Source of the DNA: Streptomyces populi
Lineage (GTDB): Bacteria > Actinomycetota > Actinomycetes > Streptomycetales > Streptomycetaceae
Assembly (NCBI RefSeq): GCF_002911015.1
Contig: NZ_KZ626887.1
Location: 1 to 61,975 of the forward strand
Reading direction: 5' to 3'
DNA: 61,975 nt
The position numbers and the translations under genes were made by a program. Positions 17,590-26,261 of the stretch are shown here, piece by piece. The number at the start of each line of letters is the position of its first letter. Positions within the stretch are counted from its first letter, which is position 1. The notes under the pieces are model-generated. The model saw only the letters and a program-made list of their open reading frames with translations. It made no database searches and was not told the origin of the DNA.

Positions 17590-19719
17590 TTGAAGGGTTC
17601 CAGAAGGGCGGTCGTGCGTGGGCGGCTGGTGGTGGGGTGCTGCGCGGTGGCGCTGCTGACCACCGCCGCCGGCACCGCGTACGCCGTGGACAACCTGCCG
17701 CCGAAGCGGCCGCTGGTGCAGGACCTGACGTCGGAGGGCAAGGCGTGCGCGACCGGCGCCGACACCGCGTACGTCTCGCAGCGGCCCCGGCTCAGCGCGG
17801 TGCTGTACGACCAGCCCTCCGAGTTCAGCCCGGTGAAGGGCGATTTCGAAGCCTGGTGGACCGACTCGGCGGGGGTGGAGCAGCGCCGTTCCTACACCAG
17901 CCTCTCGAAGGCGTCGGGGTCGCGCCACGACTGGACCGTGCCGGACGACGTCCCGGCGAACACGGTCGTCAACTGGCACGTCCGCGCGAACGACACCAAG
18001 GCGACCTCCCCGTGGAGCGACGAGGACGGCGGCTCGGTCTGCTCGTTCGTGGTCGACGACACGAATCCCGCGAACGCCACGATCACCTCGCCCGAATACC
18101 CCACTCCGGACCAGGAGTTCTGGGTGGACGGCGTCGGCGTCTACGGGCACTTCACGATGGACTCGCCCTCGGACGACGTCGTGTCCTACGTGTACAGCTT
18201 CCTGGGAGGCCCCAGCGGAACCGCCCCGGCGGCCGAACCGGGCGACCCCGTGACCGTCCCCTACCTGCCGCTCACCTCGGGGCCCAAGTACGTGCAGGTC
18301 CGCGCGATCGACCGGGCCGGCCGCAGCAGCGGGCAGACGACCTACGACTTCAACGTGAAGTCCGGCCGCGCCCCCGTCGCCCGCTGGAAGCTGACCGACC
18401 CGGCGGGGTCCCGGTCGGCCGCCGCCGAGACGGGCACCGCCGCCCGCGCCGGCACCGGCGTGACCTTCGGCGGTCCCGCGCCCGCGGGCACCGGCGGCAC
18501 CTCCTCCGTCGCGCTGGACGGCGGCGGCCACGGTTTCCTCACCCCGGACGTCCCCGCCACCGACATCCGCAAGTCCTTCGCCGTCAGCGCCTGGGTGCGG
18601 CCCGCGGAGACCGGCCGGAACATGACCGTCGCCAGCCAGGACACGGACGCCGGCGCGCCCGGCTTCTCGCTCGGTCTGCGCGCCGAGGACTCCGGCCCGG
18701 CCTGGTCGTTCGCGATCGGCGGCGCGCGGGTGTCCGGGGGCGCGCCCGAGACCGGCGAATGGGCCCACGTCCTGGGGCTGTACGACGCGGAGACCGGCAG
18801 GGCGCGGCTGTACGTCAACGGCCGTGAGACCGGGACCGCGGTGGACGCGACGCCCGCCGAGGCGGCCGGGGCGTTCCAGATCGGCCGCGCGCGCGGCGCC
18901 TCGGGCTACCGCGACCGCTGGCACGGTGACGTCGCCGACGTACAGGTCCACGACCGGGTCGTCGTACCGGGCGAGGTCTCCGAGCTCGCGTACCGCAAGC
19001 CGAAGCGGCTCGGCCACTGGTCGCTGGAGAGCGCGACGGACGGAGTGAGCCCCGAGGGGGCGGGCGGCTCGCCGCTGCGGCTCGGCGGGGGAGCGACGGT
19101 CTTCCGTGGCTCCGACGGCTCCTGCATCCCGGACCTCGACCCGGACTGCCCGCCGATGGCGCTGGTCGGCGAGGGGCATCTGCACCTGGACGGTGAGAGC
19201 GGGTACGCGGCCACCGACGGACCGGCCGTGGACACCGGGGACAGCTTCACCGTCGGTGCCGTCGTGCGGCTCGCCGACTCCGAGCCCGACCACCCCATGA
19301 CCGTGCTCTCCCAGGCGGGTGAGCACACCGACGCCTTCAAGGTGCGCTACGTGCCGTCCTCGCAGACCTGGCAGCTCGTGATGCCGGAGAGGGACGAGGC
19401 CGGAGCCCCGGAGAAGGTGGTGTCCGAGGCCGAGTTCGCGGACGGCGGCGAGGGCCTCGGCCACCGCCTCGCGGTGGTCTACGACGACGCGGCCGACACG
19501 ATCAAGCTCTACGTCGACGGCGAGGCCGGCGCCGCCACCACGGCCGGCTTCCCGAACGGCTGGCACAGCACCGGTGCCCTCCAGGTCGGCCGGGCCAAGG
19601 CCGGTGACGGCTGGACCGAGTACCTGCGCGGTGACGTGGACGAGGTGCAGGCCTACCAGGGAGTCCTGAGCGAGACCCAGATCGCCCAGCTGGGCTGGGG
19701 CGCCGACATCAACCCCTGA
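17590..19719 (+). CDS. secreted protein with two LamG (concanavalin-like) domains
   Basis: About 709 residues. A signal peptide (KGSRRAVVRGRLVVGCC followed by a hydrophobic core ending AYA) is read from a TTG at 17590 that has GGGGAGGG 6 bases upstream. An in-frame ATG at 17551 lacks a ribosome site and would place a charged extension before the signal. The mature part starts with immunoglobulin/Fn3-like beta domains (to about 270), then two LamG jelly-rolls (about 275-465 and 475-705) sharing the pattern FAVSAWVRP / SFTVGAVVRL and later RLYVNG / KLYVDG. It probably binds polysaccharide or cell-wall glycans; no catalytic domain is visible. Its 3' end overlaps the DUF397 gene by 11 bases. Confidence 0.82.
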   Translation: MKGSRRAVVRGRLVVGCCAVALLTTAAGTAYAVDNLPPKRPLVQDLTSEGKACATGADTAYVSQRPRLSAVLYDQPSEFSPVKGDFEAWWTDSAGVEQRRSYTSLSKASGSRHDWTVPDDVPANTVVNWHVRANDTKATSPWSDEDGGSVCSFVVDDTNPANATITSPEYPTPDQEFWVDGVGVYGHFTMDSPSDDVVSYVYSFLGGPSGTAPAAEPGDPVTVPYLPLTSGPKYVQVRAIDRAGRSSGQTTYDFNVKSGRAPVARWKLTDPAGSRSAAAETGTAARAGTGVTFGGPAPAGTGGTSSVALDGGGHGFLTPDVPATDIRKSFAVSAWVRPAETGRNMTVASQDTDAGAPGFSLGLRAEDSGPAWSFAIGGARVSGGAPETGEWAHVLGLYDAETGRARLYVNGRETGTAVDATPAEAAGAFQIGRARGASGYRDRWHGDVADVQVHDRVVVPGEVSELAYRKPKRLGHWSLESATDGVSPEGAGGSPLRLGGGATVFRGSDGSCIPDLDPDCPPMALVGEGHLHLDGESGYAATDGPAVDTGDSFTVGAVVRLADSEPDHPMTVLSQAGEHTDAFKVRYVPSSQTWQLVMPERDEAGAPEKVVSEAEFADGGEGLGHRLAVVYDDAADTIKLYVDGEAGAATTAGFPNGWHSTGALQVGRAKAGDGWTEYLRGDVDEVQAYQGVLSETQIAQLGWGADINP

Positions 19720-19948
19720 TCCGCTGCTCCCGGCCCGCGAACCCGACGAACGTCGACCAGACGCCGTCCGGGAACGCGAGCCGGGCACCGTCCACGTCCT
19801 TGGAGTCACGGACGTGGACGGTGGCCCCGCCGGTCCCGTGGGCGGCTATGGCGACCTCGACGCACTCGGGGCCGTCGTTGCTGCTGTGACTGCTCTTGAA
19901 CCAGGACAGCGCCGAGTCGGTCCCGGACGGCGGAGTGGTGGGGGTCAT
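19709..19948 (-). CDS. DUF397 domain-containing protein
   Basis: 79 residues with the family pattern: LSWFKSSHSSNDGPECVEVA near the N-terminus and VRDSKDVDGARLAF then W-x-x-F near the C-terminus. DUF397 proteins are streptomycete partners of Scr1/WhiJ-type HTH regulators. The start overlaps the stop of the upstream HTH gene (four-base ATGA), so the two are translationally coupled, which supports a functional pair. Confidence 0.9.
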   Translation of the reverse strand: MTPTTPPSGTDSALSWFKSSHSSNDGPECVEVAIAAHGTGGATVHVRDSKDVDGARLAFPDGVWSTFVGFAGREQRIRG

Positions 19949-20763
19949 GTCTCCTCCAGCACTTTCTCGATGAAGGCCAGCGACTCCCGGGGTGGGAGCG
20001 CCTGCGCCCGGATCATTCCATAGCGCATCTCCAGGATCTGGACGTCCCGAGGATCACCGATCAGGCGACTGTGCAACTGCGCCTCCGAGTGCCCCAGGGT
20101 CTTGCCGTCCCGGAGCCGGAGCAGTTGGAGGGGTCCGCCCATACCCGCGTGATCCTCGCGATCGGTCGGCATCACCTGGATCGCGACATGCCTCAACCTG
20201 CCGACGTCCAGCAGGTGTTCGAGCTGCTGCCGGAGAACCAGTCTGCCCCCGATCGGCCGCCGCAGCGTCACCTCTTCCTGGACAAAGGTGAGCAGTGGCG
20301 CGGGCCGGCGCTCGAAGACGGACTGCCGCGCCATGCGGGCCGCGACCTGCCGGTCGATCTCGTCCTCGGAGTACGAGGGGGCGCGCATCGCGAACAGCGC
20401 TCGCGTGTACTCCGGGGTCTGGAGCAGGCCGTGCATGTTGTGGTTGGCGTACGCCCCGAGCTCGACCGACTCCTCCTCCAGCTTCGCCAGGTCCCGGACG
20501 TTCTTCGGGTACCGGGCCTCCTCCACGTCCTTCTTCATCGCGGAGATCTTCCCGGCCGCTCCCAGCACCTCGTCGGCCTTGTCCAGGAACTCGGGCTTCG
20601 GCACCCGGCGCCCCCGCTCGACCGACGAGACCATCTCCTCGCTGTAGCCGATGGCCGCCCCCAGCTCCGCCTGCCGCAGCCCGGCCGCCTCCCGCCAGGC
20701 CTTGATCTGCCGGCCGGCCGCCCTGAGCACCGCCGCGGTCTCGTCTTCGCCCGCCCCGTCCAT
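19945..20763 (-). CDS. XRE-type HTH regulator with DUF5753 (Scr1/WhiJ-like)
   Basis: 272 residues. The N-terminal XRE helix-turn-helix covers about 10-75 (IKAWREAAGLRQAELGAAIGY, EEMVSSVERGRRVP). The C-terminal DUF5753 region includes YANHNMHGLLQTPEYTRALF and the later LRHVAIQVMPTDREDHAGMGG. The ATG at 20763 has AAAGGGG 5 bases upstream and is preferred over a GTG at 20796. Coupled to the DUF397 gene. Such pairs (as in whiJ loci) modulate development and antibiotic production, the HTH protein being a repressor whose activity the DUF397 partner affects. Confidence 0.88.
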   Translation of the reverse strand: MDGAGEDETAAVLRAAGRQIKAWREAAGLRQAELGAAIGYSEEMVSSVERGRRVPKPEFLDKADEVLGAAGKISAMKKDVEEARYPKNVRDLAKLEEESVELGAYANHNMHGLLQTPEYTRALFAMRAPSYSEDEIDRQVAARMARQSVFERRPAPLLTFVQEEVTLRRPIGGRLVLRQQLEHLLDVGRLRHVAIQVMPTDREDHAGMGGPLQLLRLRDGKTLGHSEAQLHSRLIGDPRDVQILEMRYGMIRAQALPPRESLAFIEKVLEET

Positions 20764-21103
20764 GCCGCCCCTTTCACCGCTCGAGCCGGACGGCACCCGT
20801 ACGCACCCGGACGGTCGCTCTCCGTGCCGACATCAAGCCCGTCCAAGGTAGACGGGAACGGGCCACGCTGAGTGACGCGAACGAGGAAATCACCCCTACC
20901 GCTGTCGCGTTACGACACTTCATGGTGCTGTTGTCCGGACCCGTCCGAGACATCTCCGCACACCGTCCGTACCTGACCGTTCGGGGTCGCTCGGACCACA
21001 TCCCGCATATGGATCCGCAGCCTCAATCGACCGTTCTTGTTCGGCTACAGTGCCGACCTGTCGGGCGTACGTACGGACGGACAGTGTGCCGCGGGAGGTC
21101 TCG
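20764..21103. other. divergent intergenic region, no gene
   Basis: 340 bases between the HTH regulator and the DraG-like gene. It holds a short inverted repeat TGTCG-CGTTA-CGACA at 20903-20917, a possible site for the HTH regulator. No RNA gene or repeat was recognised. Confidence 0.4.
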
Positions 21104-22219
21104 GTGGGGGCGACAGCCGGTGCCGTCTGGGGGCGCGGGGAGCAGCAGGACTTCCGCAGCCGGGTGCGCGGGACGCTGCTGGGCGTGGCCGCCGGCGACG
21201 CGCTGGGCGCGCCGGTCGACGGGCTCTCCCTGGAGGCGATCCGGGAGGCCCACGGCGCGGAGGGCCTCGTCGGTCCGGTCCCCGCGTACGGGCGGCGCGG
21301 CACCGTCACGCACCTCACCCAGCTCTCCCTGTTCGGCGTCGACGGGCTCATCCGCGCCCAGGTGCGCCGTGACACCGGTGCCTGGCACCCGCCGTCCGAC
21401 GTGCACCGCGCCTACCGCCGCTGGTCGGCCACCCAGAGCGACTGGGGGCCCGACGAGCGCCGCAAGGACGACGGCTGGCTGGCCCGCGAGGAGTGGCTCT
21501 ACGCCCGCCGCGACCCGGCCAGGGCCTGTCTGCTCGGCCTCGCCGACGGGATCATGGGGACGCTGGACGCGCCCAAGAACCCCGGCGAGCCGGGTCCCGA
21601 GGCCGCCGCCCGCTCGGCGCCCTTCGGGCTGCTCGTCGGCTGGGAGCCGCAGCTCGCGATGCAGCTCGCCGTCGAGTGCGCGGCGCAGACGCACGGCCAC
21701 CCCTCGGCGTACCTGACGGCGGGCGCGTACGCCGTCGCCGTGCACGCGCTCGCCCGCGGCGAGAACCCCGACGCGGCCGTGCAGCAGACCCTCGCGCTGC
21801 TCTCGGTCCGTCCCGGGCACCAGCCGGTCGCCGCCGCGCTCCAGCACGCGCTGGGCGCCGTGCGGCAGGGGGCGCCCTCGCCCGCGCGGGTCGAGGAACT
21901 CGCCCGGAGCGGTGCCGCCGAGGGGCCGCTCGCCGCCGCGGTGTACTGCGTGCTCGTCGGCGAGGACGTCCGGCACGCCCTGTGCCTGTCGGTGAACCAC
22001 GGCGGGCCCTCCGCCGTCACCGGCGCCCTCACGGGCGGTCTGCTGGGCGCCCTGCACGGCGAGACGGCCCTCCCGCCGGCCTGGCTGGCCGAACTGGAGG
22101 GCCGTCCCACGGTGCTGGTCCTCGCGGACGACTTCGCGATGGAGATGACCCAGGGGCCCGCGCTGCACGGGCCCGCCGGATCGTCCCCGGGCTGGCTCGC
22201 CCGCTACCCGCGCGCCTGA
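21104..22219 (+). CDS. ADP-ribosylglycohydrolase-fold protein lacking metal ligands (probable pseudoenzyme)
   Basis: 371 residues from a GTG at 21104 (GGGAGG 5 bases upstream). The fold is recognisable from RGTLLGVAAGDALGAPVDG at the N-terminus, AYGRRG, WLAREEWLYARR and the C-terminal NHGG...GALTGGLLGALHG. Active DraG/ARH enzymes have ITDDTQ after the first helix and GGDSDS-T near the end, supplying two Mg ions. Here those are VTHLTQ (His70-Leu71 instead of Asp-Asp) and GGPSAVT (Pro and Ala instead of the two Asp). The middle NDSKGCGG motif is replaced by KNPGEPG. It therefore probably cannot hydrolyse ADP-ribose by the known mechanism and may bind ADP-ribosylated partners. Alone on its strand. 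Confidence 0.8.
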   Translation: MGATAGAVWGRGEQQDFRSRVRGTLLGVAAGDALGAPVDGLSLEAIREAHGAEGLVGPVPAYGRRGTVTHLTQLSLFGVDGLIRAQVRRDTGAWHPPSDVHRAYRRWSATQSDWGPDERRKDDGWLAREEWLYARRDPARACLLGLADGIMGTLDAPKNPGEPGPEAAARSAPFGLLVGWEPQLAMQLAVECAAQTHGHPSAYLTAGAYAVAVHALARGENPDAAVQQTLALLSVRPGHQPVAAALQHALGAVRQGAPSPARVEELARSGAAEGPLAAAVYCVLVGEDVRHALCLSVNHGGPSAVTGALTGGLLGALHGETALPPAWLAELEGRPTVLVLADDFAMEMTQGPALHGPAGSSPGWLARYPRA

Positions 22220-22242
22220 GCCGGGACGGACGCGGGCCCCAG

Positions 22243-22296
22243 TCCTTCACCGGGCCCTAGCTCTTCACCGGGCCCTGGTCCTTCACCGGCGTGCCC
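22243..22296. repeat. three tandem 18-bp units at the symporter 3' end
   Basis: Units at 22243-22260, 22261-22278 and 22279-22296 share TTCACCGGGCCCT or its start. They encode PVKD/PVKS-type microrepeats, and the symporter stop TAG falls at the boundary of unit 1. Slippage here would change the C-terminus. Confidence 0.6.
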
Positions 22297-23846
22297 GCCA
22301 CGCCGTCCGGGGCCCCCGCCGGTGCCGGGACCGCCGCGGCGGCCGAGCCGTCGTCGTCCGTGTTGATCAGTTCGATGACCGCGTCCCGTTCCGGGGTGTC
22401 CTCGGGCCTCAGGAAGCCGATGAGGACGTACAGGACGAGGGAGATGACCATCGGGAGGGCGACCTGGTACTCCAGCTTCACGTCCGTGCGCTGCGAGAAG
22501 TCCAGGTGGTAGTTGACGAGGAAGAAGGCGAGCAGTCCGCAGGCCCAGCTCGTGAGGGCCGCCGTCGGACCCGACCTGCGGAAGGGCCGGAGCAGACCGA
22601 GGATGAACGGGATCGCGATCGGCCCCATCAGACCCGCCACCCACTTGATGACGACGGTGATGATGTCCTTGAACGTGGGGGAGTTGACCTGGGTCGCCAC
22701 CGCCATGGACAGGCCGAGGAAGGCGACGGTGGTCACGCGGCCCGCGATGAGCCCCGCGCGGCTGTCCCAGGCGCGCGCGGCCCGGGAGAGCACCGGCATC
22801 ACGTCGCGGGTGAACACGGCGGAGATCGCGTTCGCGTCCGAGGAGCACATGGCCATCGTGTGCGAGAAGAACCCGACGACGACCAGGCCGAGGAGTCCGT
22901 GCGGCAGGAGCTGTTCGGTCATCAGGCCGTACGCGTCCGAGCCGTCCGGCTTCTGCGCGGTGACGAGGAGCGGCGAGAGCCACATCGGGATGAACAGGAC
23001 GACCGGCCACACGAACCACAGTCCGGCGGACAGCAGGGCCGAGCGCGTGGCCTCCCTGGCGTTCCCGGTGGCCATGTAGCGCTGGGCCTGGTTCCACATG
23101 CCGCCGTTGTACTCGAACAGCTTGATGAACAGGTACGCGATGAAGAACACCGTCAGGTACGGGCCCGCGAACCCGTCCCCGTGGCCGTGCAGCTTCGGCG
23201 AGTCCAGGGCCTTGGAGAGCCCGCCCTGGTCGGAGATCTTGTTCAGCGCGATGACCAGCATCGCCAGACCGGCCAGCAACTGGATGACGAACTGGCCGAG
23301 TTCGGTCAGCGCGTCCGCCCACAGGCCGCCGATCGTGCAGTACACCGCGGTGATGCCGCCGGTGATGATGATGCCCTGGGTGAGCGTGACGCCGGTGAAG
23401 ACGCTGAGCAGGGTGGCGATGGCCGCCCACTTCGCGCCGACGTCCACGATCTTCAGCAGGATGCCGGACCACGCCAGCGCCTGCTGCGTCGGCACGTTGT
23501 AGCGGTCCTTGAGGTATTCGAGGGGCGAGGCGACGTGCAGCCGTGAGCGCAACCGGTTGAGCCGGGGCGCGAAGGCCTTGGCGCCGATGGCGACGCCGAT
23601 GGCGATCGGCAGCGCCCAGGTGACGTACGAGGTGATGCCGTAGGTGTACGCGATGCCGGCGTAGCCGGTGAACATCACCGCGCTGTAGCCCGACATGTGG
23701 TGCGAGATGCCGGACAGCCACCACGGCATCTTGCCGCCCGCGGTGAAGAAGTCGCTGACATCGTCCACACGTTTGTGGGACCAGACGCCGATCGCGGTCA
23801 TCACGCCGAAGTACGCGACCAGGACGGCCCAGTCGAGACCGTTCAT
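22257..23846 (-). CDS. sodium:solute symporter family protein
   Basis: 529-residue polytopic membrane protein of the SSS family (LeuT fold), with about 13 membrane segments. N-terminal signatures are WAVLVAYFGVMTAIGVW, DFFTAGGKMPWWLSGISHHM and the family-typical GYSAVMFTGYAG; later IGGLWADALTELGQ. The overall pattern is close to bacterial SglT-like sugar or inositol carriers. The C-terminal tail is short and ends in a repeat-encoded VKDQGPVKS. It is monocistronic, with a 335-base gap upstream. The substrate cannot be named; a sugar or polyol is most likely. Confidence 0.88.
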   Translation of the reverse strand: MNGLDWAVLVAYFGVMTAIGVWSHKRVDDVSDFFTAGGKMPWWLSGISHHMSGYSAVMFTGYAGIAYTYGITSYVTWALPIAIGVAIGAKAFAPRLNRLRSRLHVASPLEYLKDRYNVPTQQALAWSGILLKIVDVGAKWAAIATLLSVFTGVTLTQGIIITGGITAVYCTIGGLWADALTELGQFVIQLLAGLAMLVIALNKISDQGGLSKALDSPKLHGHGDGFAGPYLTVFFIAYLFIKLFEYNGGMWNQAQRYMATGNAREATRSALLSAGLWFVWPVVLFIPMWLSPLLVTAQKPDGSDAYGLMTEQLLPHGLLGLVVVGFFSHTMAMCSSDANAISAVFTRDVMPVLSRAARAWDSRAGLIAGRVTTVAFLGLSMAVATQVNSPTFKDIITVVIKWVAGLMGPIAIPFILGLLRPFRRSGPTAALTSWACGLLAFFLVNYHLDFSQRTDVKLEYQVALPMVISLVLYVLIGFLRPEDTPERDAVIELINTDDDGSAAAAVPAPAGAPDGVAGTPVKDQGPVKS

Positions 23847-24181
23847 GTGCCCCCTCCAGGGGTCCGCCTTGTGAACCTGCAGATACCGGACGGCACTTCG
23901 CCAGTAGGCAGTCGGGCGGCCCCGTGCGGGAGCGGGGACTTCGGGGATTGAACCGCCGGTCCGACCGGCCGGTCAAGACCTCATGCGGTCACAGATATGA
24001 ACACAGATCAGAAAGCAGAACGATTTTGCCTCCACTTTACCTGCGGGGCGGTTGTCGTGCTCGTGACGTGGGCCACACCATGGGCGGGCACTTCGCCAGA
24101 CCCACAGCAGCAAGGAGAAGCCGACAGCCGTACGGGATGCGGGTCCCGTGCGCCTGGGAGAGGAGCCGTCGGCCGCGACGC
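23847..24181. other. intergenic region upstream of the symporter, no gene
   Basis: 335 bases containing an unusually A-rich island at about 23990-24035 (ATATGAACACAGATCAG and flanking sequence) that may hold the symporter promoter and a sugar-responsive operator. A GC palindrome CCGGTCCGACCGGCCGG precedes it. No ORF with a good start or coding bias. Confidence 0.35.
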
Positions 24182-24967
24182 CTACCGCATGATCTCGCCC
24201 GCGTTCACGAGCAGCGACTGCCCCGTGATCGCCCGCGCCCGGTCGGACGCGAGGAACACCGCGGCGTCCGCGACGTCCCCGTCCGTGGCCAGCTCGGGCA
24301 GGGCCATCCGCTCGGTGAGCCGCTTCAGGACGTCCGCCTCGGGCACCTGCTCGGTGTGGGCGGTGAACTGCACGTACGCCTCGACCGGAGGGCCCCACAT
24401 CCAGCCGGGCAGCACGGTGTTGACCCGTATCCGGTGCGGGCCGAGCTCCCGCGCCAGGGAGTACATCGCGCTCGTCAGCGCTCCCTTCGAGGCCGCGTAC
24501 GCCGCCTGGCGCACCTGGCTCGGGGCGGCGACCGACGACTGCGTGCCGATGACGACGACCGAACCGCCGCGCTCCTTCAGCGCGGGCAGGCAGGCGCGGG
24601 TCATCCGCAGCGTGCCGAGCAGGTTCACGTCGATGACCGACTGCCAGGTCGTGAAGTCGGCGTCCTCCAGGCCGCCGAAGTAGCTGTCCCAGGCGGCGAC
24701 GTGGACCACGGCGTCGATCCGCCCGAAGCGCTCGGCCGCGAGCGCCGCGAGCGCCTCGCACTGCCCCTCGTCGGTGATGTCCGTCGCGCGGAACGCCGTG
24801 TGCGTGCCGTCCGGGTCCAGTTCGGCCGCCGCCTTGGCGAGGTTGGCCTCCGTGCGCGCCCCGAGCACGGCGTTGCCCCCGTCGCGCACCACGGCCGCCG
24901 CGACCTGGTGGCCGAGCCCGGCTCCGACACCCGACACCACCACGGTCCTGCCGTCGAGCAGTGACAT
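24182..24967 (-). CDS. SDR family oxidoreductase
   Basis: 261-residue short-chain dehydrogenase. The glycine loop is SGVGAGLGHQ (12-21), the D-I segment ATDITDEG, catalytic Tyr157 and Lys161 in YAASK, with Ser144 or Ser145 in GTQSS. The usual NNAG is replaced by HVAAWD (89-94), an uncommon variant seen in some actinobacterial dehydrogenases. The ATG at 24967 has GAGGGGAGG 6 bases upstream. It is divergent from the 279-residue protein, with a perfect copy of the CTGACG-N3-CGTCAG operator between them, so it probably belongs to the regulon of the 3-10 kb cluster. Confidence 0.85.
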   Translation of the reverse strand: MSLLDGRTVVVSGVGAGLGHQVAAAVVRDGGNAVLGARTEANLAKAAAELDPDGTHTAFRATDITDEGQCEALAALAAERFGRIDAVVHVAAWDSYFGGLEDADFTTWQSVIDVNLLGTLRMTRACLPALKERGGSVVVIGTQSSVAAPSQVRQAAYAASKGALTSAMYSLARELGPHRIRVNTVLPGWMWGPPVEAYVQFTAHTEQVPEADVLKRLTERMALPELATDGDVADAAVFLASDRARAITGQSLLVNAGEIMR

Positions 24968-25048
24968 GCGAGGCCTCCCCTCGTCGCGGCCCGGTCCGCC
25001 GGCGCGAGGGTCTCTCCCCCTCGCCCCGACACGACTCTGGCGCATTGT

Positions 25049-25063
25049 CTGACGGAGCGTCAG
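25049..25063. promoter_or_regulatory. palindromic operator, copy 6 (divergent promoter)
   Basis: Perfect CTGACG-GAG-CGTCAG, identical to copy 2 at 4429-4443, in the 158-base divergent region. It could control both the SDR and the 279-residue protein and ties this locus to the cluster 15 kb upstream. Confidence 0.65.
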
Positions 25064-25125
25064 AGTATGGGCGTCCGGCGGAGGAAGGAAGTCCCGCGCA
25101 CGTTCCACCGAGGAAGGGGTTCGTC

Positions 25126-25965
25126 ATGTCGGAGGAGACCCGCAGCGAGACCTACGCGGAGCTGGCCGCCCTCGGCCCGTACGGCGTCCACCCGGGCCAC
25201 GCCCTGATCACCCTGGTCGAACCGCACCCGGGGCACGAGTACGCCTACAACCGCTGGTACGAGGACGACCACTACTACGCGGGCGCGATGGCCATGCCCT
25301 GGATGTACGCCGGGCGCCGCTGGGTGGCCACCCGCGACCTCCAACTGCTGCGCTACCCCGAGAAGTCGGCGGTCGCCCAGCCGGTCACCGCGGGCTGCTA
25401 CATCTCCACCTACTGGGTCACCGAGGGCCGCTACGACGACCACATGAAGTGGACCGTCGGCATCAACAAGCGGCTGAACCGCGACGGCCGCGTCTACCAG
25501 GACCGCACGCACGTCTTCACGGCCTTCCAGGACCACGAGGCCACCGTCTACCGCGACGGCGCCGCGGGCCCCCGCGACTTCCACGCCCTCGACCACCCCT
25601 ACGCCGGTCTCGTGCTCGAGGTCGTCGACGCCGAATCCCCCGAGCAGCGAGCCGAGTTGCTGGAATGGCTGCGCTCCCGCCACCTCCCGCGGCGCCTGGC
25701 GGGCTCGCCCGCCGCCCTCGTCACCGTCTTCCGGCCGACCCCGCTCCCCGGCGACCGCATGACCTACGTGAAGCAGGTCGAGGGCGTGGACACCCGGTTG
25801 ACCCTGCTGTGGTTCCTCCAGGCGGACCCGCGCGCCTGCTGGGAGGCGCACTTCACGGGCCTGGACGGGGCCGTGGCCGAATCAGGACTGGGAAGGGTGG
25901 AGCTGGTGGCCCCGTTCATCCCCACGGTGCCGGGAACGGACACGTACGTGGACCGGCTGCGCTGA
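25126..25965 (+). CDS. conserved protein, possible two-domain dimeric alpha/beta-barrel (EthD-like)
   Basis: 279 residues, no signal or membrane segment. The first half has ALITLVEPHPGHEYAYNRWY followed by EDDHYYAGAMAMPWMYAGRRW. The N-x-WYxxxH pattern is characteristic of EthD/dabb ferredoxin-like domains that act on small lipophilic molecules. The second half (YAGLVLEVVDAESPEQRAEL, HLPRRLAG, ALVTVFRP) reads as a second such module. It has a good AAGGGG ribosome site 6 bases upstream. Shared operator and neighbourhood suggest a role in the same catabolic route, for example isomerisation, cyclisation or ring cleavage. Function not established. Confidence 0.6.
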   Translation: MSEETRSETYAELAALGPYGVHPGHALITLVEPHPGHEYAYNRWYEDDHYYAGAMAMPWMYAGRRWVATRDLQLLRYPEKSAVAQPVTAGCYISTYWVTEGRYDDHMKWTVGINKRLNRDGRVYQDRTHVFTAFQDHEATVYRDGAAGPRDFHALDHPYAGLVLEVVDAESPEQRAELLEWLRSRHLPRRLAGSPAALVTVFRPTPLPGDRMTYVKQVEGVDTRLTLLWFLQADPRACWEAHFTGLDGAVAESGLGRVELVAPFIPTVPGTDTYVDRLR

Positions 25966-25973
25966 GAACGAGC

Positions 25974-26012
25974 AGCCCTCTCGGCCAGGACGGCGGGCCG
26001 GACGAGAGGGCT
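25974..26012 (+). terminator. hairpin terminator
   Basis: Perfect 10-bp stem AGCCCTCTCG / CGAGAGGGCT with a 19-base loop, starting 9 bases after the stop of the 279-residue protein and upstream of the convergent DUF397 gene. Confidence 0.65.
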
Positions 26013-26051
26013 CTGTCGGTGAAGCGTATGAAGTTGTCCCGGCCACAGGGG

Positions 26052-26261
26052 TCAGGCGAGGCCGGCCGCTCCACGGCTCACCTCGGTGACGAAGGCGTTC
26101 CAGGCGTCCGCGGGAAAGGCGAGGGTGGGGCCGGCGGGGACCTTGGAGTCCCGGACGGCCATCGCCGCGACGACCGGGGACTTGATCTCGACGCAGGCGC
26201 CGTTGCCGGTGGAGTAGGAAGACTTGGTCCAGGTGTCGGTGGCGCCCTGCTGAATTGCCAT
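26052..26261 (-). CDS. DUF397 domain-containing protein
   Basis: 69 residues with the family landmarks TWTKSSYSTGNGACVEIK, VRDSKVPAGPTLAFPADAW and a final F-V. The ATG at 26261 has GGAG 5 bases upstream. It lies 284 bases downstream of, and co-directional with, the HTH gene at 26546-27403, so it forms a second HTH/DUF397 pair, here with its own leader instead of the overlap used by the first pair. Confidence 0.9.
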   Translation of the reverse strand: MAIQQGATDTWTKSSYSTGNGACVEIKSPVVAAMAVRDSKVPAGPTLAFPADAWNAFVTEVSRGAAGLA

